A stretch of 64,000 bases of DNA, from NCBI GenBank assembly GCA_050290245.1, contig JBNKHH010000033.1:62001-126000 (forward strand), read 5' to 3'. The notes beneath the pieces were generated by a model. The model was not told where the DNA came from. It did no database searches and was given only the letters and a program-made list of their open reading frames with translations. Positions 54,153 through 62,567 of the stretch are shown here, piece by piece. The stretch's first letter is position 1. Each line of letters opens with the position of its first letter. The translations under genes were made by a program, and so were the position numbers. This DNA is from JBNKHH01 sp050290245. Its GTDB lineage: Bacteria > Pseudomonadota > Alphaproteobacteria > Rhodobacterales > Rhodobacteraceae.

Positions 54153-56573
54153 CTAGCCGCGCATTCGGCGCCCATCGGGATCAAACAGAGGGGCGATGAG
54201 CCGCTTTGCCGGACGCATCTCGCCCAGAATCTCCACCTTCGCCTCCAGATCGTCGCACAGGCGGTCGACCGGTACAAAAGCAAAGGCGACGGATTTGCCG
54301 GTCCAATGGGAATAGCCCCCCGAAGTGCAGAATCCCGCCACCTCGCCGCCAATCCAAAGCGGCTCCCAGGCAACAACATCCGCGTCCACAGCGTCGACTT
54401 CGAAAGTGCACAACACGCGCGACGGACCTGCTTCCCGCGCCTTTTCTGCCGCAGGGCGACCAATGAAATCGGCGGGTTTCGAAAACGCAATGAATCGGTC
54501 CAGTCCGGTCTCGGCCGGAGTATAGTCGGGCGAGAACTCCCGCTGCCACGAGCCAAAAAACTTGTCCAATCGAAGCGACATCATCGCCCGCATTCCGAAG
54601 GGCCGCAGCCCGAGGTCTGCGCCAGCCTCCCACAAGGTGTGCCAGAGCTGACGCTGAGATGTCGGATCACAATAGATTTCATACCCGAGATCGCCGGTAT
54701 AGCTGACCCGCTGGATGATACAGTCGGCCAAACCCACGGTCATGCGACGCACGGCCAAGAAGGGAAAAGCTGCGTTCGAGACATCGCTGCGCACCACCCG
54801 TGCAAGCAAGTCGCGCGCGCGAGGACCGGCAATCTGAAATCCTGTGGCGGCATCCGAGATGTTGCGCACCTCGACCTCATCCTCGCGGTCGACGTGATCA
54901 AGGAACCATCTCAGGTGATAATCCTGGCTGCCATAGCTGGCAGTAAGACGAAATTCCTCTTCGGACAGGCAGGAGACCGTGAAGTCGCCGATTAATTTCC
55001 CGGATGGCGCCAGCATGGGCGTCAGGCTCAGCCGGCCGACCTTCGGGATCCGGCCCGCCATGATCCGGTCGAGCCAGGCGCGCGCATCTTTTCCTGTGAC
55101 TGAGAACTTGCCGAAATTATGCACTTCGTTGATGCCGACTCCCTCGCGCACGGCGCGCACCTCCTCACCCACGGCCGCCCAAGCATTGGACCGGCGGAAG
55201 CTGGGAACTTCAAAGCGCGGTTCGCCCGGCAGAGCAAAATAGTTCACAACCTCCAGGCCATAGTTCGCACCGAAGACAGCGTTCATGCCGTCCCAGATAT
55301 CGTACATCGGCGTCGTCCGGAACGGACGCGCGGCGGGCAATTCCTCGTTGGGGTAGCTGACCGAGAACCGGCGCTGATAATTTTCGATGACCTTTGGCAC
55401 CGTATATCCCGGCGTGGTCCAGCGGCCGAAGCGCGCGACATCCATGGCACGCGGGTCACGCTCCGTTTCCCCCTCGATCATCCATTGTGCAAGCGAAAGA
55501 CCGACGCCGCCGCCCTGGCTGAAGCCGGCCATGACGGCGCACGCGGACCAATAGTTGCGCAGACCCGGCACCGGCCCGACCAGGGGATTGCCGTCCGGTG
55601 CAAAGGTGAAGGGGCCGTGAATAACGCGCTTTATTCCGGCGCGTTCCAAGACCGGGAACCGGCGATAGGCAAACGCGACGCTGTCCTCGATCTTTTCGAA
55701 ATGATCGTTCAGCAACTCGTGCCCGAAATCCCATGGCGTGCCGTCGACCGACCATGGCTCGCAAGGCTGTTCGTAGAAACCGATGACGAACCCCTGTCCC
55801 TCCTGGCGCAGGTAGCTTTCGCCGCCCGGATCGATCACGTGGGGTATCTCCTCCTCGCGCGCAACGATCTCGGGCACGTCCTCGGTCACCAGATACTGGT
55901 GCGCCATTGGCAGGAGCGGCAGATAGACGCCGGCCATGGCCGCAACTTCGCGCGCCCAAAGCCCCCCGGCATTGACCAGGTGTTCCGCAACGACCATACC
56001 CTGCTCGGTCACCACATCCCAGCCGCCATCCGCGCGCTGATTGGTCTCCAGAACCCTGCAATGGGTCACGATCTCGGCCCCGCCCATGCGGGCCGCTCTG
56101 GCATAGGCGTGCGTCGTTCCCGATGGATCAAGGTGACCATCCAGCGGGTCATAAAGCGCCCCCAGAACGCCGTCGGTATTTACGAAGTCGGCCATCTCGG
56201 TGATCTGATCGGGGGTCAGAATGTGGGTGTCGAGCCCCATGTACCGATGCTTGGCGCGCTCGGCCTTCAACATATCGAAACGCTCGGGTGTGTCGGCGAG
56301 CGTCATCCCGCCCGAGTGGTGCAGGCCGCAGGACATTCCCGTTAGCTCTTCCAACTCCTTGTAAAGCCCGATCGTGTAGCCCTGCAGCGCCGCCATGTTG
56401 GTGTCGCCGTTCAGCGTGTGAAAGCCTCCCGCCGCGTGCCACGTCGACCCGCTTGTCAGGTCCGACCGCTCGATGAGCATCACGTCTGACCAACCAAGCT
56501 TGGTCAAGTGATACAGCACCGAGCATCCGACGACACCACCGCCAATCACAACCACGCGTGCATGAGCTTTCAT
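54153..56573 (-). CDS. FAD-dependent oxidoreductase with GcvT domain (dimethylglycine dehydrogenase-like)
   Basis: An 806-residue two-part enzyme. The N-terminal half is a DAO-type FAD domain (VVVIGGGVVGCSVLYHL at residues 7-23, GSTWHAAGG) and the C-terminal half (about 430-800) a GcvT/aminomethyltransferase fold that binds tetrahydrofolate. Relatives (dimethylglycine and sarcosine dehydrogenases) remove N-methyl groups and trap formaldehyde as methylene-THF. It follows the Rieske oxygenase and a 78-residue gene, so it likely acts on the product of the oxygenase. Substrate not known. Confidence 0.88.
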   Translation of the reverse strand: MKAHARVVVIGGGVVGCSVLYHLTKLGWSDVMLIERSDLTSGSTWHAAGGFHTLNGDTNMAALQGYTIGLYKELEELTGMSCGLHHSGGMTLADTPERFDMLKAERAKHRYMGLDTHILTPDQITEMADFVNTDGVLGALYDPLDGHLDPSGTTHAYARAARMGGAEIVTHCRVLETNQRADGGWDVVTEQGMVVAEHLVNAGGLWAREVAAMAGVYLPLLPMAHQYLVTEDVPEIVAREEEIPHVIDPGGESYLRQEGQGFVIGFYEQPCEPWSVDGTPWDFGHELLNDHFEKIEDSVAFAYRRFPVLERAGIKRVIHGPFTFAPDGNPLVGPVPGLRNYWSACAVMAGFSQGGGVGLSLAQWMIEGETERDPRAMDVARFGRWTTPGYTVPKVIENYQRRFSVSYPNEELPAARPFRTTPMYDIWDGMNAVFGANYGLEVVNYFALPGEPRFEVPSFRRSNAWAAVGEEVRAVREGVGINEVHNFGKFSVTGKDARAWLDRIMAGRIPKVGRLSLTPMLAPSGKLIGDFTVSCLSEEEFRLTASYGSQDYHLRWFLDHVDREDEVEVRNISDAATGFQIAGPRARDLLARVVRSDVSNAAFPFLAVRRMTVGLADCIIQRVSYTGDLGYEIYCDPTSQRQLWHTLWEAGADLGLRPFGMRAMMSLRLDKFFGSWQREFSPDYTPAETGLDRFIAFSKPADFIGRPAAEKAREAGPSRVLCTFEVDAVDADVVAWEPLWIGGEVAGFCTSGGYSHWTGKSVAFAFVPVDRLCDDLEAKVEILGEMRPAKRLIAPLFDPDGRRMRG

Positions 56574-56648
56574 CGTTCAATCCACCCTGCCAGTTTCATT
56601 CAGTTCCCGCCGTCCTTTGATGGCGCCATTTTCATTTGGCCCAGTTGG

Positions 56649-56885
56649 TCATCCCGTGTTGCACCCGTACACGACCAGCCGGGCCTCAAGCTCGCCGGCC
56701 ATCGGACTTCCCGCCTCCAGCGCGAAAACCCACGCCTGGGTCAGGAAGAAACACGCACGCTGTATGTCGCCCGATTCCTCGGCACGATCGGCAACCATCC
56801 GATAAAGGCGAGGCAACGCGGCAAAGTCGGCCGAGGCATGCGCCGCCAGCAATCGCTCGTGCAATGTGTCCACGCCCTGGTTCAT
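56649..56885 (-). CDS. small helical protein between Rieske and DMGDH-like genes
   Basis: A 78-residue protein, apparently all-helical (LHERLLAAHASADFAALPRLYRMVADRAEES), with no signal peptide or membrane span. It starts on the last base of the Rieske gene's stop (TGATG) and ends 75 nt before the DMGDH-like gene, so it is firmly in the operon. No family comes to mind; a small accessory or assembly subunit is the simplest idea. Confidence 0.78.
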   Translation of the reverse strand: MNQGVDTLHERLLAAHASADFAALPRLYRMVADRAEESGDIQRACFFLTQAWVFALEAGSPMAGELEARLVVYGCNTG

Positions 56886-58036
56886 CAGGCGGTTACGCCA
56901 TCAAGGCATCCTGCGACCCATTGATGGAAAAGGTACGTCGGCCCGTCCATCGCCGGCGAAAACCGTCCACCGTCGAAATGAATGCCGTGCCGCCCCTTTT
57001 GCATACCCTCGACGACAAAGACATCTTCTGCCAGTACCTCCCGCCACAGACCCGTGTTGCGCTGCCGCATCGCGGCCCAGTCAGGCCCGACCGACTTGGC
57101 ATCCGCGTAATAGATTTCGACATGCTCGCGTGTACGATCCACGGCGAGCGGCTCAAGCACGAGGGCGAAGGCATGGTCGCGGTGGACCCCGAAAAGCACG
57201 TTGGGAAACAGAGCGATGTATTCCGCGCCTGCACTCCATTTCTCCGACAGGTCTTTGAAATCGGGAAAGGGCTTCCCCGCTTCCCCCAAAAGCGGGCGAT
57301 AGACCCGCGTGCCCTGCCCTGCGAATTTGCCGGGTGCCTCGATATGATAGTGATCCTCAAGCCGTGAATAGCTGTTCAAGCCAGGGTGTACCCAGGGCAA
57401 ATGATAGCTTTCGCAGAAATTCTCGACCGCCAGTTTCCAGTTGCAGGCCAGGTCAAAGTCAAAGCTCGAATCCGTGCCCGCATGGTAAAGAGGCTGATCG
57501 GCGAACTCGCTCCATCGGGTGATGGCCTCGGCGGCATACTCTTCAAACGGCGGCGCCGTGCCGCTGACATTCACAAAGACGACGTCGCGCCAAACGTAGC
57601 TCGGAATCTCGATCAGCCCGAGCCGTTTCCTGTCGATCCCCGAGCACGTGTTGTGTCCGGCGCCGCCCACATGGGGCGTCGCAACCAACTCGCCGGTATG
57701 GGCATAACACCATGAATGGTAGGGGCAGCGCAGCACTCCGCCAACGCGCTTGGGACGATCCACAAGGATCATGCCCCGGTGGCGGCAGGTATTCTGAAAG
57801 ACGCGGACCTGCCCGTCTTTGCCGTGGACAATGACCAATGGCATCCCCAACAGCTCGACCGGCTTGGCGTCGCCCGGCTCGGGCGTGTCCTTGGCAAAGC
57901 CGATACCGACCCACGACTTGAACAGAACATGGTCGCGTTCCAAGGCGAACATCTCTTCGGACACGTAATGCGCATTTGCCAAACCGGTCGCTTCCTCGAT
58001 AGGGCGAAGGACGTCGGCGAGATCAGATTTGGTCAT
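56885..58036 (-). CDS. Rieske non-haem iron oxygenase, alpha subunit
   Basis: A 383-residue oxygenase. The [2Fe-2S] Rieske ligands are Cys84 and His86 (CRHRG) and Cys104 and His107 (CPYHSW). The mononuclear iron site has His212 and His217 (ESYHLPWVH). It resembles the choline monooxygenase/glycine betaine/stachydrine demethylase side of the family more than aromatic dioxygenases. GAGGAGG precedes the ATG. No ferredoxin reductase partner gene is beside it. It probably removes an N-methyl group by hydroxylation; the substrate is open. Confidence 0.88.
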   Translation of the reverse strand: MTKSDLADVLRPIEEATGLANAHYVSEEMFALERDHVLFKSWVGIGFAKDTPEPGDAKPVELLGMPLVIVHGKDGQVRVFQNTCRHRGMILVDRPKRVGGVLRCPYHSWCYAHTGELVATPHVGGAGHNTCSGIDRKRLGLIEIPSYVWRDVVFVNVSGTAPPFEEYAAEAITRWSEFADQPLYHAGTDSSFDFDLACNWKLAVENFCESYHLPWVHPGLNSYSRLEDHYHIEAPGKFAGQGTRVYRPLLGEAGKPFPDFKDLSEKWSAGAEYIALFPNVLFGVHRDHAFALVLEPLAVDRTREHVEIYYADAKSVGPDWAAMRQRNTGLWREVLAEDVFVVEGMQKGRHGIHFDGGRFSPAMDGPTYLFHQWVAGCLDGVTA

Positions 58037-58126
58037 TGTTGCGCCTCCTCTACCGGGAAGCCTGCGAGTTGGTTCGCCACGGATCGCGTCGTTTTCCGAC
58101 ATTGCGCGGTCCGGCTGCGGCATCCC

Positions 58127-59209
58127 CTAGAGGCGAACGACACGTCCTTCGCGCGCCGATGTCTGCGCCGCAAGACCCATTTCGACCGCCTGCGCGCCGT
58201 CCCGCAAGCCGACCTCGACCACGCCATTTCCGCGCACCACGTCCAGAAAGCGCACATGTTGATAGAAGGTGGCACCGTTGTGATCGCCGGCGGCGGCGAT
58301 TGTGGGATCGACCGGCACCTCGACGCGCTGCGGCCCCTTCGGATGTCGCGGAGAAACCTCGACCTGGGCCACCGGTGGCGTGCCAAGGTGCGTGGGCCAG
58401 AACCGGGCGGGACCGGGCACACGGGCCTCGATCTTGCCCGTCGGTCCAACGGCGGTGATCTCCTCCTGGAAGGCCGACCCCTCGGCGTACATGCACAATT
58501 CGAGCATCGCGCGCGCGCCGCTGGCAAAATCGACAATGACGAATGCGCCATCCCAGATGTCCGGCACCTCGCCGTCGTAAACCTCGTCCTTGTGGTTTAC
58601 GTCCTGGCCTGCCGAGGCCATGATCTTTACCGGTTCCGAGCCGAGTATGTGGCGCATCAGGTCAAAAAAGTGACAACACTTTTCAACCAGAGTCCCGCCG
58701 GTGTTCCGGTTGAACCGGTTCCAGTCGCCGACCTTTTGCAGGAAGGGAAAGCGGTGTTCGCGGATGGTCAGCATCGTGACCCCGCCAGTAGCAGCCTGAA
58801 CTTCGGAAACAAAAGTCTGGATCGGCGGCATGTACCGATACTCCATTCCCACCCAGACCGGCGCGCCGTAGCTACTCTCAAGCTTGGCAAGCACCACAGC
58901 ATCTTCCGGCGCAGTATAAAGCGGCTTTTCGATCAGGATGGGAAGCGGGCGGCGCTCGGCGATCTCCTGGAACTGGGCTACGTGAAGGTGGTTAGGCGAG
59001 ACGATCAAAAGGCAGTCCAGCTCGGGCATCGCCAGAAGATCTGCGATCGAGTCACATAGCCGGGCATTGGGCGTGATCGCCTTCGCCGCATCGGCCATAT
59101 ACCTGTCCGGCTCAAAGATTGCCGCGACACGCGCACCGGGCAAAAGCGCGATATTGCGCAGATGTTCCTGCCCCATCATCCCGCATCCGATGATTCCATA
59201 GTTGATCAT
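58127..59209 (-). CDS. Gfo/Idh/MocA family oxidoreductase (catabolic island)
   Basis: A 360-residue NAD(P)-dependent dehydrogenase: Rossmann GIIGCGMMGQEHL at residues 5-17, IEKPLYT, then a C-terminal domain with YRYMPPIQTF. Relatives act on inositols and sugars, including MocA of rhizopine catabolism. It lies between the GntR regulator and the Rieske gene. The start is MINYGI; a longer frame to 59272 has no support. Confidence 0.88.
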   Translation of the reverse strand: MINYGIIGCGMMGQEHLRNIALLPGARVAAIFEPDRYMADAAKAITPNARLCDSIADLLAMPELDCLLIVSPNHLHVAQFQEIAERRPLPILIEKPLYTAPEDAVVLAKLESSYGAPVWVGMEYRYMPPIQTFVSEVQAATGGVTMLTIREHRFPFLQKVGDWNRFNRNTGGTLVEKCCHFFDLMRHILGSEPVKIMASAGQDVNHKDEVYDGEVPDIWDGAFVIVDFASGARAMLELCMYAEGSAFQEEITAVGPTGKIEARVPGPARFWPTHLGTPPVAQVEVSPRHPKGPQRVEVPVDPTIAAAGDHNGATFYQHVRFLDVVRGNGVVEVGLRDGAQAVEMGLAAQTSAREGRVVRL

Positions 59210-59226
59210 TTCCGAAATTCCGCCCT

Positions 59227-59928
59227 CTACCTGACACGGCTGACATAACGGCACTTGTCGGAATCGAACCAAGTGCGCGAAAATTCAGGGATTTCACCCT
59301 CGGCCGAGATACCAAAACGTTCGACCAACCCGCAGGGGTGATGTTCCATCATCACCTCCGCCCTGCCCCAGTCCGGGCAGCGACCGACGCCGATGCGGTC
59401 GTCGGCCCGCACGATCATCAATCCAAGCTGTTTGCGATATGTGAGGTACAGGGATTCCGACAGGTCCGCACCCTCGAGGCCTGCGCCCCAATGGCAGTCC
59501 AGCCAGATCTCTTCCAACGCCACCGGAAGACCCGAAAGATAGCGCACCCGCCGGATCCGGCAGGCGTCACCGCTGCGGCCGAATTCAGGCAAGCCACCAG
59601 GTTTGATCATCCGTGTGCAGTCCAGCACCCGCGCCGTCGGCAAGCCGCCGCCCTCGATTAGCTCAAGCCTGAACAGCGCGTAGATGCTGGCGATATCGGG
59701 CCTGTGACGCACATAGTTGCCTGAGCCGTGGATGCGCTCCAACAGCCCCTTGGCCTCCAGATCGGCCAGCGCCTTGCGCAATGTGCCAACAGCCACGCAA
59801 AGGTCGCGCGCCATAGCCCGCTCGGGCGCCAAACGCTCGCCATCCATCAGCCGTCCGGCCGCGATCTCGCGGATCAGCATCTCGGAAAGCTGCACGTATT
59901 TCGGAAGAGCGGTGGTGTCCTGAGCCAT
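59227..59928 (-). CDS. GntR family regulator (UTRA type)
   Basis: A 233-residue regulator with an N-terminal winged helix (LPKYVQLSEMLIREIAAGRL, APERAMARDLCVAVGTLRKAL) and a ligand-binding UTRA domain, as in the HutC subfamily. It is divergent from the LLM monooxygenase gene over 82 bp and 17 nt upstream of the MocA-like gene, so it likely controls both arms of the island in response to the substrate. Confidence 0.9.
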   Translation of the reverse strand: MAQDTTALPKYVQLSEMLIREIAAGRLMDGERLAPERAMARDLCVAVGTLRKALADLEAKGLLERIHGSGNYVRHRPDIASIYALFRLELIEGGGLPTARVLDCTRMIKPGGLPEFGRSGDACRIRRVRYLSGLPVALEEIWLDCHWGAGLEGADLSESLYLTYRKQLGLMIVRADDRIGVGRCPDWGRAEVMMEHHPCGLVERFGISAEGEIPEFSRTWFDSDKCRYVSRVR

Positions 59929-60010
59929 GACGACTTTCTAAATTGATCCACTATTGATGCAAGGCCTTTCCGATGCTACCCAAAACAAAATTCCCACCCG
60001 AGGATCCACC

Positions 60011-61168
60011 ATGACCATAGTCCCCATCACCTCGCCCGATCTCGATGCCGTCGAAGTCAGCTGGTTCTCGGCGCTTTGTTCAGACGACTATGAATTTCTC
60101 GGAGTGCCCGACGGTGCATTGCGCTCCTCGTTCGAGCATTGCCGCGACATCGTTCTTGAGGCCGAAGCCCAGGGTTTCCGCAACATCCTCTGCCCGTCCT
60201 CGTACCAAGTGGGCCAGGACACGCTGTCCTTCGTCGCCGGCATGGCACCCCTGACCGAAAGGATCAACATGCTTGCCGCCGTGCGCTGCGGCGAGATGCA
60301 GCCGATCATGCTGGCGCGCACCATCGCGACGCTGGATCACATGCTGAAGGGGCGACTGACGGTGAACATCATCTCGTCGGATTTCCCCGGCGAAGTTGCC
60401 GACAGTGCCTTCCGCTACCAACGGTCGCGCGAGGTGGTGCAAGTCCTGAAACAGGCATGGACCCAGGACGAGATCAATTTCAAGGGCGAGGTTTACAATT
60501 TCGAGGGCCTCACCACCGATCCCGCCAAACCCTACCAACAAAACGGCGGCCCGCTCCTCTATTTTGGCGGCTATTCCCCCGCCGCGCTGGACCTCTGCGG
60601 CGAACATTGCGACGTCTACCTGATGTGGCCCGAACCCAAGGACCAGATCGCCGAGCGCATGAAGGCGGTGAATGCCGCGGCAGAAAGGCATGGGCGTACG
60701 CTGGACTATGGCCTGCGAGTCCATGTCATCGTGCGAGACACCGAGGCCGAGGCGCGCGAGTACGCCGATCACCTGGTGTCCAGGCTTGACGACGAATACG
60801 GCCGGCTTGTGCGCGAACGCGCCCATGATTCCGGCTCGCTCGGCGTTAGCCACCAGGCCCGCGCACGCGAACTTGCCGACAAGTTCGGCTACGTCGAACC
60901 GCACCTCTGGACCGGAGTGGGACGCGCCCGCTCGGGCTGCGGCGCCGCCTTGGTCGGCTCTGCCGACCAGGTGCTGTCCGAGATCGAGACCTACCGGAAA
61001 ATGGGCATCCGCGCTTTCATTTTCTCGGGCTACCCCCATATCGGCGAGTGCAAATCCTTCGGATCAAAGGTATTGCCGCAGTTGAACACCTGCTCGCTGC
61101 CCCATGTCTATGGCCGCGTGCCCGACATGACACCGCCGACCCCGCTCGGCAACGGAGAGCGCCGCTGA
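60011..61168 (+). CDS. LLM class flavin-dependent monooxygenase
   Basis: A 385-residue bacterial-luciferase-like protein of the SsuD/alkanesulfonate monooxygenase type: PSSYQVGQDTLSFVAGMAP, NIISSDFPGE and LLYFGGYSPAALDL. It would use FMNH2 supplied by the flavin reductase two genes downstream and oxygenate a C-S, C-N or similar bond. GAGGA precedes the ATG. The TGATG overlap couples it to the aldo/keto reductase. Confidence 0.88.
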   Translation: MTIVPITSPDLDAVEVSWFSALCSDDYEFLGVPDGALRSSFEHCRDIVLEAEAQGFRNILCPSSYQVGQDTLSFVAGMAPLTERINMLAAVRCGEMQPIMLARTIATLDHMLKGRLTVNIISSDFPGEVADSAFRYQRSREVVQVLKQAWTQDEINFKGEVYNFEGLTTDPAKPYQQNGGPLLYFGGYSPAALDLCGEHCDVYLMWPEPKDQIAERMKAVNAAAERHGRTLDYGLRVHVIVRDTEAEAREYADHLVSRLDDEYGRLVRERAHDSGSLGVSHQARARELADKFGYVEPHLWTGVGRARSGCGAALVGSADQVLSEIETYRKMGIRAFIFSGYPHIGECKSFGSKVLPQLNTCSLPHVYGRVPDMTPPTPLGNGERR

Positions 61169-62070
61169 TGGATCGTATCCAGATCACCAAGGACATTGCC
61201 TTTAGCCGCATCGTCTACGGCATGTGGCGTGTCGGCGACGACGCTGACACTTCGCCCGCTCATATCCAGGCCAAGATCGAGACCTGCCTGGCTCAGGGCA
61301 TCACGACAATCGACCAGGCCGACATCTATGGCGGCTATAGTGCCGAAGCCTTGTTGGGTGCCTGCCTGAAACAGGCGCCCGCGCTGCGTGACCAGATCGA
61401 GATCGTCACGAAATGCGATATCGTTGCACCTGTCGGCCGCTACGCCGATGCGCGGGTCAAATACTATGACACTTCGGCCGATCACATCCGCCGCTCGATC
61501 GACACCTCGCTGTCCGAAATGGCCACCGATCGCATCGACCTTTTGCTGATCCACCGCCCCGATCCCCTGATGGACCACAACGAGACCGGGGCCGCGCTGG
61601 ACGAGGCGGTCGCCTCGGGTAAGGTGCGCGCCGTCGGCGTGTCGAATTTCCGCCCCTGGGATTTCAGCCTGTTGCAATCGGCCATGGAGACGCCACTGGC
61701 CACCAACCAGATCGAGATCAGCCTGACTGCGCACGAAGCGCTGGTGAACGGTGATCTCACCTTCCTCCAGGAACACGAGATCCCGCCGATGGCCTGGTCT
61801 CCCCTGGGCGGCGGCGCACTGTTTGACGCCGCGAACCCGGCAACAGCCAACCTGCGGAAGACGCTTTCGCGGATTGCCGCCGATCACGGCGTGGACGAGG
61901 CAGCCATGGCCACTGCCTGGCTCTTGGCCCATCCGTCAGGCATCCTGCCGGTTATGGGCACGAATTCTCTGGAAAGGATTGCACGACTCGGCGAGGGCCT
62001 GTCCGTCAGAATCGACCGCCAGACCTGGTTCGAGCTCTACACCGCTGCCTTGGGACGCGAAGTCGCGTGA
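61168..62070 (+). CDS. aldo/keto reductase
   Basis: A 300-residue NAD(P)H-dependent TIM-barrel oxidoreductase, with TTIDQADIYGGYSAE (catalytic Asp and Tyr), a Lys in VTKCDI, LLIHRPDPL (His) and VGVSNF. Close to the YdhF type. It may handle the aldehyde or ketone left by the monooxygenase; that is inference. ATG overlaps the preceding TGA by one base. Confidence 0.9.
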   Translation: MDRIQITKDIAFSRIVYGMWRVGDDADTSPAHIQAKIETCLAQGITTIDQADIYGGYSAEALLGACLKQAPALRDQIEIVTKCDIVAPVGRYADARVKYYDTSADHIRRSIDTSLSEMATDRIDLLLIHRPDPLMDHNETGAALDEAVASGKVRAVGVSNFRPWDFSLLQSAMETPLATNQIEISLTAHEALVNGDLTFLQEHEIPPMAWSPLGGGALFDAANPATANLRKTLSRIAADHGVDEAAMATAWLLAHPSGILPVMGTNSLERIARLGEGLSVRIDRQTWFELYTAALGREVA

Positions 62071-62071
62071 C

Positions 62072-62563
62072 ATGACCCAGTTTGTCCCCGGCCCCGACAC
62101 GCACCGCGCCCTGCGGGACGCCTATGGCACCTTCACCACAGGGGTGACAGTTGTGACCTGTGCGTCGCCGCTGGGGCCACTCGGGATCACAGCAAACAGC
62201 TTTTCCTCGGTTTCGCTGGATCCGCCGCTTGTGCTCTGGTGCCCGGCAAAATCCTCGTCGCGCTATGACGCTTTCATCGCCGCCGAGCATTTCGCTATCC
62301 ACGTCCTGGCCGCAGATCAACAAGATATCGGTCTTGCGTTCGCGCGCGACGGACTGGCCTTTGACGGGCTCGACTGGCAGGCAGACGACCACGACGTACC
62401 ACAGATTGGCGCGGCGCTCGCGCGGTTCGACTGCACCCGACACGCAGTCCATGACGCCGGCGACCATGTCATCGTGGTCGGTCGCGTGCTGCAGGTGACG
62501 CGCGCCGAAGGTGCAGCTTTGGTTTTCAACCGCGGCCAGTTCGGTGAATTGGCGCCGAAATAG
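62072..62563 (+). CDS. flavin reductase family protein
   Basis: A 163-residue FMN-binding split-barrel protein with FTTGVTVVTC and GITANSFSSVSLDPPLVL, the flavin reductase signature. It should produce FMNH2 for the LLM monooxygenase in the same operon, making a two-component flavin monooxygenase. It starts 1 nt after the aldo/keto reductase stop. It converges on dnaE with 4 nt between the stops. Confidence 0.92.
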   Translation: MTQFVPGPDTHRALRDAYGTFTTGVTVVTCASPLGPLGITANSFSSVSLDPPLVLWCPAKSSSRYDAFIAAEHFAIHVLAADQQDIGLAFARDGLAFDGLDWQADDHDVPQIGAALARFDCTRHAVHDAGDHVIVVGRVLQVTRAEGAALVFNRGQFGELAPK

Positions 62564-62567
62564 AGCG

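Noticed and set aside
56885..58036. Naming the Rieske protein as choline monooxygenase or glycine betaine demethylase (GbcA).
   Set aside because: The iron-site motifs fit the wider family, but no betaine genes or reductase partner are adjacent, so substrate cannot be given.
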